Assembly (NCBI GenBank): GCA_031216915.1
Contig: CM062290.1
Coordinates: 385,746,718 to 385,810,717, forward strand
Direction of reading: 5' to 3'
Origin: Pictodentalium vernedei
Taxonomy: Eukaryota > Mollusca > Scaphopoda > Dentaliida > Dentaliidae
Length of the DNA stretch: 64,000 bases
Each line of letters begins with the position of its first letter. The stretch's first letter is position 1. Positions 54,484 to 64,000 of this stretch are shown in pieces. The notes beneath the pieces were generated by a model. The model had not been told where the DNA came from and made no database searches. It worked only from the letters and a program-made list of their open reading frames with translations. The translations under genes and the position numbers were made by a program.

Positions 54484-57400
54484 TTGAAAGGATATTGATC
54501 AATTGTTTTAAGAGGAAGTCTTCCTCTGACCTTATTATCATTCTATATGTGGTCAGTGTACTCGCATTAACTCCTGTTCTGTATCGTATGATTTCGATGA
54601 CAATATGGGAAGCGTATGTCACGGTATGTTGTTGGGGATTTGGACACTCCGGTCCTTTCCCCGCAGGGTCACTCTACTTTATCAATTTCTATTTCAGACG
54701 ATCAAGATTAGGGTGATGTATCTGTGATGTCTTCCAACAGTGTGCCTCCGTCGTCACAATTAATGAAGGGCTAGCGGAAAAGTGCTCATGTAATACGCCA
54801 ATTGCCTAAGAGGACCCTAGTAGGTTCGACGGCCTTTGACGTCCGCTAGCTCGCCCGGTGTAGCGTCCATTCACCGAATGGTTCGGCAGCCGGGTTCGTC
54901 CGTTGCGGTCTAGAAGGAATTTTGGGGTGATGCGAGCACTATAAAATTAACTTAATGCACACCCAGTGACGGCGGATCGGAGGGAGAACGGAGGAAGCCT
55001 TTTAGTCCGGTTCATAGCTCGTTCCGGTCCATCCGGACGGCAAGCGAGAGAGGCCCCTCTCTCGTTCAACAACATCTGGCCCCAGATGTTGTGGTACAAA
55101 TGTGTCGCTAGCGGAGCATACGTCCGTCGCTCGGGACGCTCCGTTGTATAGGCAGTCCGCTGAGACTGCTAAGGCTTCCTCTTCTCGTCAGCGCACACGA
55201 CCGCACCTTGGCTGCGTGACCGCCGATATATTACCAGCTTCGCCAATCAAGGATTCTTCGGCGACCAGGTCACACCATCCGGCAGCCAGGGATTCGAGAC
55301 CGATGGACTCCGGACGTTCGCATAGGAAAAGTATGCGGGAGCCATCTGATGCGGAGCTGCCCTCGGCGAAGCAGCGATAGACTGCGCCTCCGCAGGTCTC
55401 GACGCCGGACATTCTTGTGCACATAGCACAGCTTATCGCAGCATCCCAGCAGCCGACAGAAACGGTGTCGGATCGAGAATTATCCGACAGCGCTGGGTCG
55501 GTAGCCGGGGACTCGAGGCCTGCAGACTCCGGACGTTCGCATAGGAAGTGTGCGGGAGTCAACGTACACGGAGCTTCCAGCGGCAATGCATCGTAAGTCC
55601 GCTACTGCACAGGCCTCGGGAACGGACGTGCTTTCCTTAATAGCACAGTTTATCGCAGCATCCCAGCATCAACTGAATCTGTCGCATATATTTTATCCGA
55701 CTATGCTGGGTCGGGACGCTCCGCGGAAGCGGGTACGGACGTCCGAAAGTTTCATCCGGTCCAACGGGATACCGAAAGGGATTCGGAGGATTTCAAGCTT
55801 TCCCTTTCGGAACAACATATGCTGCGATGCCGGATAAGAAACTGATAGCGTCGGTGGACTTAGAAATTTTTGATTCGGTTCAGGGACATCGTCCCTCAGT
55901 TCCGACATAGTCCAATAATGCCACACAAACCTTCGAATTATTGAACGACGCTATATATATTATTATTTTATGCTTGCTATCCAAGCATTTCTGGTTTCTT
56001 GTTCGAAGAGTTATGGAGATGTCTTTCAAAAGTGTGCCTCTGTCGTCATAGTTAATGAAGAGTTAGCGGCAATAAGTGCTCATGGAATATGTCTATCGCT
56101 TACGGAGTGACATTCGCTAGCTCACCCGGTGTAGCGTACATTCATCGAATGGTTCGGCTGCCGGGTTCGTCCGTTGCGGTCTAGGAAGGAGATTTGGGTG
56201 ATGCGAGCACTTTAATTACTTTAGTACTCACCCAGTGACGGCAGATTGAGGACAGATCGGAGGAAGCCAACAACATAGGGGACCGCATGTTGTGGTTCAG
56301 ATATTTTACATTCGGAGCATATGTCCGTTGCTCGGGACGCTCCGTTATATTGACAGTCCGAGAGACTGTCTTTAATGCTTCCTCATCCTCACAGCAGGGC
56401 ACACGACCGCACATTGGCTACGTGACCTCGAGTATCCGATCAGTTTCGGCATTCAGTGATTCCACAGCGAATAGGTCGCGCCATCCGGTAGCCAAGGGAC
56501 ACGAGGCCTATACACTCCGTTCGCTCGCATATTGGAAGTATGCACGGGGTAACGATCTCGGAGCTTCCTGTGGCAATGCATCGTAAGACCGCTGCTCCTC
56601 AGGCCTCAGTGACGGACGTGCTATCCGAGTTAGCACAGTTGTTTCGCAGCATCCCAGCAATTGACAGTTTCTCGGTCGAATCAGGAATTATCCGACGGCG
56701 CTGGGTCGGTGCGGTCCGCGGTTGCATCAAGCTACGGACGACCGAACGCTTTATAGGGTCCGACAGGATGGCGAAAGGGATTCGAAAGATTTCGAGTTTT
56801 CCCTTTAGTAGTATCGGAAGATGCCTTTCATATCTTCTGGCATTTCTTCCAGTGATTATTTTTCGGACTTCATTGCTGCGATCTTGGATAAGAGACTTAT
56901 AGCGTCATTGGACTCTGATTTTTCGTTCGGTACAGGGACTTTGTCCCTGACTTACCGACGCAGTCCAATATTGTCATTACAACATGTGTTTTATTTTTCG
57001 ACGCTATATATTTATATATATATACAAGCCTGCTACTAAGCATGATAGTTTAGTTTCTTGTCCGCGTGGCTCATTTCTGCCATTTTATCTTTTTTACATA
57101 TAGTTTATTTTGGCAGAGCAGGGCATACCGAGAGTTCATATGCGTCTAGACGGTGTGATTAAAGACTGCATATATTCTTTTTCGCCGTTTATGTCTTTTC
57201 CAATTTCAATGTTGGGAACGACATTATGTATAGTAGACTTAACTTAGACGCTTTATTATACGTAATCCGCCTTACTGAGGCGTTATCATTACGTCTTCAA
57301 GAAAAGATTTACGGGATATTATTCTCAATGTAATTTCTTTTGAGGGCAGTAGTTTGTTCACGTATAACTCCGCCCTTCAGTGGCTGATTGGAGTTGGTTA

Positions 57401-57517
57401 GACGTGATGCAGCCCTAGCTACATCCACGCGTGGATAGTAGGTTAAGAACTCTCTCAGAGTCGCTTCGTTCTCGGAGGAGCTTCTCTTCGACGGCAACTT
57501 TCCGGCAATCCATGAAT
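54484..57517 (+). pseudogene. Decayed, internally duplicated DIRS gag, right copy
   Basis: The gag-like frame aligns to that of the outer element but starts with TTG and has lost cysteine codons of the N-terminal Cys cluster. CAG at the site of the outer element's TAG shows the original codon. A segment of about 1.3 kb is tandemly duplicated (unit starts near 54730 and 56024). Within the first unit a segment of about 0.2 kb is duplicated (near 55290 and 55500). The end (LRVASFSEE-like text near 57470) matches outer gag near 62880. Confidence 0.82.
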
Positions 57518-57539
57518 TGCTTGATTTATACATTCTCTT

Positions 57540-58140
57540 GTCTATCTAGTGTTACAAGAGATTCAGACTGGGGCAAACATTCGGTGGTTGACTCAGAGAG
57601 TGCCGCCGCAGTTGCCGGACCCGAGTGTGGCTGTTATGACGGTTGCCAGTCAAACAGATTGGGATATATACTGATCCCTACGGATTCGAAGTGCCAGGGT
57701 CTTTGGGTTCCGCAGTCTTTTAGCTATCAGTTTAACTTCCGCGGAATAATGTTTTTTAGGCTTGCTTTATGTCATTGCATGAACATTATTCAGAAACGCA
57801 TGCCCAAATTCCTGTCCTTTAATTCGACAGTAGTGGCGTATCTCCGGAACCAGGGAGGCACTCTTTCGTTTCCGTTATTCAATTTAATGGAAAGAATCCG
57901 TCTGTTGGTTATAGTACACCAAGTTCAGTTTTGGTCCGTCATATTCTGGGTCGTCTGATTGTTTTATCGCACTCCCGTTCTCTTACGGGTCGCTTGTTGC
58001 TGTCAGAATGGACTCTCAACAAACAAGTATTCAATCAGATTTGCTATCTATGGGAGCGCCCAATGATGTTTTGTTTATGACACAGCTTGCTAATCAATTG
58101 CAGACGTATGTGTTGGCTTGTCCAGATCTCTGAGCTAATA
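57540..58140 (+). pseudogene. Decayed DIRS RNase H region, right copy
   Basis: It begins with a DSDWG stretch immediately after gag, then GLWVPQSF, VVAYLRNQGGT and LSEWTLNKQVF, in the order found in DIRS RNase H. The junction from gag to RNase H shows that roughly 0.8 kb or more of RT has been removed. Frames are broken. Confidence 0.7.
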
Positions 58141-60008
58141 CTGTTAACGCTCTATTGATCTATAGGACGGAATGATAGGATACGCGTATCCTCCGGCGCT
58201 GTTGTTTTAGCAGGTATTGCTAAGATAAACAACCACAATACATTTCTGTTGATAGCATCTCTATCTTCACAGAGATCATGAGTAATTTACTCTCTTGTCT
58301 ACTGTGGATCTTAACGTGAAATCTTCCTCTATGTGAGGATCTTTTTTCACTGGGTAAATCGTGTCATCTTTATCACAACCAGCAAGGTCGCAACCTTCAT
58401 GTATTCCGTTGTGTGGTCCGTATTGCATTGTAAGCACTGTACTGGACGAGCTTTGGACGCGATTTCTTACTATAGGAGATCCTCGGATCCTCTTCTTCGC
58501 TATTCTATGCGACTAAAGTGGAGGCTCTTCCGTCGTGGTGTAGGGATCATTATGTTCATATGGTTGATCCCTCCATACTACTCATTGCTATTTTTTAGTA
58601 TACTTGTTTCACAAGATCTACTGCAGCCTGTTGTTATTTAGGTTATAGGTTTATGTTACCTCATACCTATGCACTCTACGATAGTTTACAATTGAGTCTT
58701 TTGTCTCTTTATCTAAGTCAGTTAGTAACTTTTTGATAAATAGACTTAGAATCTTTAGATTAAATTCCTATACGGATTTTAACTTCGGTTCTTATTTAGC
58801 TAAGTAATCATTTGAGCCTCTGGAAACAGTAGTTTTCAAATTCTGACCTTTTAGACAGTAATTCTGTTGGTTTCTCTTTTACTGTAGAGTCAGTGAGTTT
58901 CATGCACTATCGATGGATGATTTTCACTTTCATAGTTTCGGAATCAATACTTCCGTTACTATTTAGGTTGGATTGTTGCATAAGAGTTAGGCTCCTATTA
59001 TCCGGAACCTATTATTTTAAGGTCCTTCCGTCTTCGTATGGGCATAGGCCTTTACTCTTTCCGGGTACAGTTTATGTATTTATAAACAGATATCTGTTTA
59101 TTACAAGGGCGTAAGCTTCTTCTGTCTTTGATGTCTAGTAGAAGGACGTTACGCTCCATTTTATTGTTAATGGATTCTATTAACTAGCGTACTGCTTATG
59201 GTATATCATTGGCTTAGCAGTTGTGCTTAAGATTTCGGCTCATGAAGTAAGAGTTCTTCTACTTCTTGGGCTTACATTAATAGTGTTGCTATTATAGATT
59301 TTTGAAGGCTGCTCATTGCGCTCAGCCATCCATTCATGAATTTTATCTCAGAAATATCGAGTCCATTTCTGGAGGCCTCTATTGTTAGGTCTATTATCTA
59401 CTGCTCAGAATGTCATTCACTTAACAGTTGCTACTATAGCTAGGTAGGCTGTCTGTTTCGGCAGTGTCTCCGTTCGGCTGCCCTCTTCGCTCTGGGCTAT
59501 TTGACCCAGGGCAAGAAAAAGGGGGGGGGGGGGGAGGGTGTTCCCTTGGGTCACCTGTTTTTACTATGAAAACAAGGGGATACCTCCTCCGGAGTTAGTA
59601 ATTCTGAGCTGTTATTGGGATGGTTGTTTAGTGAGAAGTTTAAGTTTATAAAATTCATTCAAGTCTTAGTTTTTAAAGTATAGCTTTTGAATATTGCATA
59701 TGTCAACGGACATGATTATGCAATTCTCACACACTTTTAGGAGTATAAGAGTCTCTATTCTCTAGACTTACTTTATTATTGGCTTACTTTAAAAATTATT
59801 AGTATAAGGATTATTGGATATTAATAGAGTACATGGATGTATGAAGCTCAATTTTTGGAAGGTGTTGTATCTTTCTAATTTATCATAAATAAGAAAGATA
59901 CATGTAAGGCCTATTACTTCTTTTCCCTACAGGGGATGACTCTATTTTATTTTATTGAGCGTATTCCATTTTGCTCTATGTCCTTGGCCCTCCAGCCTTT
60001 TTACTATT
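58141..60008 (+). other. Degenerate 3' region of the right DIRS copy
   Basis: In intact DIRS elements this position holds the rest of pol and the tyrosine recombinase. Here only short frames remain, none with a visible R...HxxR...Y recombinase pattern. A G-run lies at 59521-59534. Confidence 0.5.
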
Positions 60009-60097
60009 CAGCTATGTCTGGGTCATTGGTACAGTATAAAAATGTTAAAAAATTTATAGTAATTTATATATTTTTTATACTTACCAATGACCCAGAC
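60009..60097. repeat. DIRS internal complementary region, right copy
   Basis: 60009-60043 is the exact reverse complement of the first 35 bp of the element, and 60044-60097 is the exact reverse complement of the last 54 bp. This is a full 89-bp end-joining template. Confidence 0.95.
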
Positions 60098-60172
60098 GGG
60101 GATGGCCCTCCCAGGAGTTGGGAACTCTTGCCTCCCCGCTGAGTACATAGCGCTTACCAGGCACTGGTTATT

Positions 60173-60360
60173 AGAATGATAAATGGCGCCAATTTCGGAA
60201 CGTCCTTGACACTGCGCATGCGCAGTAGGGGCGAAGTGTGGAGGGCCTTTCAGGACATGTTTTCTTTAGTTTTAGATGCAAATTTTGGGGATTGGGGGGC
60301 AAAATTTGTGTTTGGCCCTATATTTTAAGAGTTAGCACCAGCTATGTCTGGGTCATTGGT
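60173..60360. repeat. DIRS inverted terminal repeat (3'), right copy
   Basis: The inverse of 53402-53589, followed by the 39-bp extension AAGTATAAAAAATATATAAA... ending TTTTTTAAC at 60399. Confidence 0.94.
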
Positions 60361-61092
60361 AAGTATAAAAAATATATAAATTACTATAAATTTTTTAACT
60401 TTCGAGGCATGGGCCCGTTTTTGTCATTCTTGCTTTGAAGTTGCACTGCTTATTCAGTGTTTCCTCTCTCCTTATCCTTTAAGTCCCCCCTTGCTATTCT
60501 CCCATGCTTTTGGCATATTTTTGAGTAAGATTACTACTAAAATTTCTTGGGAGAATTAGCTTGGTTACAGAATGAATTCTGTTATTTTCCCCATGTTTAC
60601 GTTTTCACCCATGGGTGTTTAGACGTTGTGTTCTGCATCTACCATCTGATGTTCTGCAGATTCTTCCCTGGAAGTCTCTGTTTTGCATCAGATAGTGTGT
60701 AATTTTGATAACTTATTTCGGGCCAGTATTGTCAGTGCCTGGAGTCATGTTTTCTGGTGTTTATACACTTCTTGTTTACATTGGCAACAGTCTCTTTTGA
60801 GGGGGGCTTTTTGCCTTTGAAGTAGTTTATCTCATTACAAGATACATTATTATTATCCGTAAGTGTTGCAATAATTATTTAAAATAATTTTTAAATTTTT
60901 GACCACACTTACCCTTGGGATCCATTGGGGCTCAACATTACTTTTCAGAAACTTGGGCTTCGCTGAAAAAATATTTTTCAAAAATTATTTTGAATTTCAT
61001 TTGCTTTTTTCAATGTTAATGGATCATGTTATTATGTATCTTTGTGTTTAGGGGTTTGTGCGAGTACTAGGACTTGTTGTTGTCTTTTCACA

Positions 61093-63224
61093 ATGAAAGG
61101 ACATTGTTCAAATTGTAATAGGAAGAAATCTTCCTCTGACTTTCATGATCATTGTATTAATTGTAGTCAGTGTACTCGCACTAACTCCTGTTCAATATGT
61201 CAATATTGGGATGACAAACATTGGAAACGTGTGTCACGGTATGTTGTTAGTGGAGAAAGGGCTATGCCGGTCCTTTCTCCGTAGGGTCACTCTAGTCTAT
61301 CAGTTTCTATTTCAGAGGAACAAGAACAGGGTGATGTTTCCATGTTATCTTCCAAGAGTGCGCTTCCGTCGTCACGATTGAATGAAGAGTTAGCGGCAAA
61401 AGTGCTCATGGAGATACGACAGTTGCCTAAGAGGTCCCTAGTAGGATCAACGGCGCTGTCGTCCGCTAGCTCACCCGGTGTAGCGTCCATTCACCGAATG
61501 GTTCGGCAGCTGGGTTCGTCCGTTGCGGTCCAGGAGGAAATGTTGGGTGATGCGAGCACTATAAATATACTAGGTGCACACCCAGTGACGGCGGATGTTA
61601 GGAGAGATCGGAGGAAGCCTTCTAGTCCGGTTCCTAGCTCGTCCAGGTCCAGCCGGGCCGCAAGCGAGAGAGGTCCCTCTCTCGTACAACAACATCAGGG
61701 ACCTGATGTTGTGGTACAAAATGTGTCGCAAGTGGAGCACACGTCCGTCGCTCGGGACGCTCCGTTGTTTAGGCAGTCCGCGGAGACTGCTCAGGCTTCC
61801 TCATCCTCTCACCAGCGCACACGACCGCACCTTGGCTACGTGACCGCGGATATTCTACCAGCTTTGCCGATAAGGGATTCTTCGGTGACCAGGTCACGCC
61901 ATCCGGTAGCCAGGGACACGAGACCGGTAGACTCCGGACGTTCGCATAGGAAGAGTATGCGGGAGTCAGTTGATGCGGAGCTTCCCGCGGCGAAGCAGCG
62001 AAAGACCGCCACTCCGCAGGCCTCGATGACGGACGTGCTTGCTCAGATAGCACAAATTATCGCAGCATCCCAGCAGCCGACAGAATCGGTGTCGGATCGG
62101 GAATTATCCGACGGCGCTGGGTCGGTACGCTCCGCTGAAGCATCGGGTGCGGACGACCGGGAGCATCGTGAGGTCCGACTGGATGGTGAAAGGGATACGG
62201 ATGACTTGGAGCTATCCCTTTCGGAACAACATAAAGCTGCCGTGGATTTTATCCGGCACTTCCTTCCTCACGTTGTTCCGTCGGGCCAGACTGCTGCGGT
62301 TCCGGACAAGAGAATAATAGCGTCATTGGACACTGAATTCTTTGAGCGGTTCAGAGACATTGTCCCGGAGTTTCCGTCTCAATCCAATAATGTCACAAGA
62401 ACATTTGAATTATTGAACGACGCTATATTCAAGCTTGCTTCCAAAACAGGCAAAGCTGGTTTCTTGTCCTCCAATGCTCTTAACCTACCTTTCATTAATG
62501 CAAGGAATAAATTCGATACGGCAGGACAGGGTATTCCGAGAGTTCCTCTGCGTCTTGACGACGAGGCGGAAGACTTAGAATTGTCGTTACCGTCGTCTAT
62601 GTCCGTTCCAACCGCGGTGTTGGATACGACAATCACGTCTAACAGGGCCAGTTTAGACGCTTTATCTTACGCAGACCACCTTACAAAGTCGTTATCACTG
62701 TGTCTTCAAGGGAAAGAATTCCAGGATATACAATCCTCTTTAAGACTTCTTTCAAGGGCAGTGGCTTATTCCACGTATAACTCCGCCCTTTCAGTGGCAA
62801 ACCTGGAGTTGGTTAGACGTGACGCAGCCTTAGCTACATCCACACGCGTGGATAGTAAGGTGAAGAACTCTCTCAGAGTCGCTTCGGTCTCCGGAGAACT
62901 TCTATTCGACGGCAAGCTTTCTGCAATCTACGATAAAATTACGAAGAAAGCTTCGGATTCTCTGTTGTTTAAATCCGCTTCCAAAAAGTCGGATACGGCA
63001 GAGAAGAATAAGACAGAGGCACTTCTGGGTCTAATGCGCCCAAGAAAGGTTCCTATAGAGGTTCCGGTGCATCCTCTTGGTCTTATTCAAGAGACCGTCA
63101 AGGCAGCGACTCTCGTGCGGGACGTCCTTCGGGCCGGGACAATCGGTCAGACGCTCCGAGGTCGACGGGACGAGGTGCGGGTCGTGGAGGACGTGGTTTC
63201 TCCTCTCGCAGGTCCAGGAGGTGA
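61093..63224 (+). pseudogene. DIRS gag with one nonsense codon and a frame change
   Basis: ATG at 61093 opens a Cys/His-rich N-terminus (MKGHCSNCNRKKSSSDFHDH, then CINCSQC and CSICQYW), as in DIRS Gag. TAG at 61282-61284 stops it after MPVLSP. The right copy has CAG there, so this is a C-to-T nonsense change. Beyond it the same frame stays open: a Ser/Arg-rich linker, then a helical region (LDALSYADHLTKSLSLCLQG, LSRAVAYSTYNSALSVANLE, VRRDAALATSTRV). Near 63010-63030 the natural basic tail (GSNAPKKGSYRGSG, then RG repeats) lies in the -1 frame and ends at TGA 63222-63224. A 1-nt indel or frameshift is implied. Confidence 0.85.
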
Positions 63225-64000
63225 TGGCTTCAACCTCTATCGTGTTCTGGTTGGCGGAAGGTTGTCGAGTTTTTCAGAAGAGTGGGCGTCGATTACGGAC
63301 GACCCTTGGGTGAGAGGGGTGATTTCGGAAGGTCTAAGAATATCCTTCAAACGAAAGCCTCCGTTAACTCGAAGTCCAAAATGGACTCAACTTCCGTCAA
63401 ATCCGCAGAAAAGAGACGCTCTGTTATCGGAGGTGCAGTCTCTTTTAATGAAGAACGCGGTAGAGGTCGTAGAAGACCAGGAAACACCGGGATTCTACAG
63501 CCATCTGTTTCTGGTTCCGAAACCGGACGGCTCGTTCCGTCCAGTCATAGATTTGAGCTGGATAAACAAGCTGATCGTCGCTCCGAAATTTTATATGGAG
63601 ACGATTCGGTCGGTCAGAGCGAGTATTCGGGTGAACGATTATGCTACAAGCATAGATCTCAAGGATGCGTACTTTCATGTCATGGTACATCCGACATTCA
63701 GAAAGTATCTATGCTTCGCAGTCCTAGGAGTTGTGTATCAATTCCGGGCGATGTGCTTCGGATTGAACCTAGCACCCTGGGCTTTCACTCGGGTAATGAA
63801 CTCGGTAATGATGTATTTCCGAGCTCATTCGTCTGCGGTAACGTCGGCCTACCTGGACGACATTCTTCAGAGGTACGGCAACGAGTTAATGCTTCAGAAC
63901 GATGTGCAGAATCTGCTTCTATTGCTCCGACGTCTCGGTTTTGTTATAAACGAGGAGAAGTCTGATCTGGTGCCGTCCAAGTCATTCACTCATCTGGGAA
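63225..64000 (+). CDS. DIRS reverse transcriptase (partial)
   Basis: An open frame continuing to the window end, in the same frame as most of gag. Landmarks in order: GGRLSSFSEEW..ITDDPWV (pre-RT motif), VPKPDGSFRPVIDLSWINK near 63514, motif A SIDLKDAYFH near 63646 with its catalytic Asp, CFGLNLAPWAF near 63762, YLDD at 63850-63861 (motif C, two Asp), then LRRLGFVINEEKS. It copies the element's RNA into DNA. No stop or missing catalytic residue is seen. RNase H and recombinase domains lie past the window. A separate start codon for RT was not determined; the frame overlaps the gag tail from at least 63025. Confidence 0.92.

Larger units (their letters stand above)
53389..60399 (+). mobile_element. 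Defective DIRS-type retrotransposon, right copy
   Basis: 7011 bp, sense strand plus, the mirror of 3134-10134. ITRs at 53402-53589 and 60173-60360, a 13-bp left extension, a 39-bp right extension, and an ICR at 60009-60097. It is inserted about 400 bp into another DIRS element with no target duplication. Gag start ATG is TTG (54484-54486), gag is internally duplicated, RT is absent and RNase H is decayed. It shares these defects with the left copy although the two insertion sites differ, so a defective source was mobilised at least twice. Recombinase not found. Confidence 0.94.
60400..64000 (+). mobile_element. Third DIRS element resumed: 5' flank, gag, RT (runs off window)
   Basis: The continuation of 52989-53388. 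It includes a 5' region homologous to that of the defective copies (TGCTATTCTCCCATGCTTTTG, CATCAGAT words), then gag and RT. The RNase H, recombinase, ICR and right ITR would lie beyond 64000. It is a candidate for an autonomous or recently autonomous source. Confidence 0.9.

Noticed and set aside
54021-54716. Hydrophobic small ORFs in the DIRS 5' region (mirrored at 8807-9502)
   Set aside because: They are present only because the two copies are nearly identical. They lie upstream of or overlap dead gag and show no independent coding signal.
3134-60399. Mirror-image 7 kb blocks as an assembly or chimeric-read artefact
   Set aside because: The flanks differ (a MITE versus another DIRS), two ITR sites and several other positions differ, and lengths differ by 10 bp.
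61282-61284. Programmed stop-codon readthrough in DIRS gag
   Set aside because: Sister copies have CAG at this codon, so a point mutation is the simpler explanation; kept only as a question for other copies.
1-64000. Ribosomal RNA genes, functional tRNA genes or an ordinary host protein gene
   Set aside because: None was found on either strand; every recognisable coding segment belongs to a mobile element or the unidentified inverted element.

Overview
This is an AT-rich stretch of animal genome that is almost entirely mobile DNA; I recognise no ordinary host gene. It has spliced exons with GT/AG borders, a tRNA-derived SINE, Tc1, hAT and piggyBac-type elements, an intron-containing FLYWCH/MULE transposase, and DIRS retrotransposons with terminal and internal complementary repeats. 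Together with a GACGG-rich repeat ending in AGCTC/GAGCT runs near 2 kb, this fits a marine invertebrate, most likely a lophotrochozoan such as a mollusc. That placement is an inference from repeat style.

The frame of the window is a pair of near-identical 7.0 kb DIRS-type elements in opposite orientation (3134-10134 and 53389-60399), 43 kb apart. Each has 188-bp inverted terminal repeats (ITRs), short end extensions and an 89-bp internal complementary region (ICR) that exactly complements the two joined ends. Both carry the same dead gag (lost start, internal duplications), no reverse transcriptase and a decayed RNase H. Both insertion sites can be read to the base with no target duplication: the left copy splits a MITE whose uninterrupted relative lies at 1550-1712, and the right copy splits the 5' region of a third, more intact DIRS element (52989-53388 plus 60400 to the window end). 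That third element encodes gag and a recognisable reverse transcriptase, running off the window.

Between the DIRS copies, from left to right: a low-content stretch (10.2-15 kb); a decayed eight-exon FLYWCH-MULE transposase gene on the minus strand (15.6-18.2 kb) with a second MULE fragment on the plus strand; foldback elements (19.4-20.3 kb); an 8.3 kb structure with 1.5 kb inverted arms (20352-28637) around unidentified zinc-finger, acidic and lysine-rich reading frames, interrupted by a SINE, a hAT MITE and a 402-bp miniature LTR retroelement; a dead Tc1 transposon with a SINE inside it (30228-32101); a patchwork of MITEs, palindromes and minisatellites (32-45 kb) including three piggyBac-type TTAA MITEs, a hAT element with a zinc-finger ORF and LINE tails; a Russian-doll nest of foldback elements (45.5-49.9 kb); and degenerate sentence-like arrays and MITEs up to the right DIRS cluster.

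Functionally the window is a record of insertions into insertions. The likely interplay is between autonomous DIRS elements like the third one, which could supply enzymes, and the RT-less copies that keep ITRs and ICR intact. All identity statements were made by eye; alignments and searches were not available.
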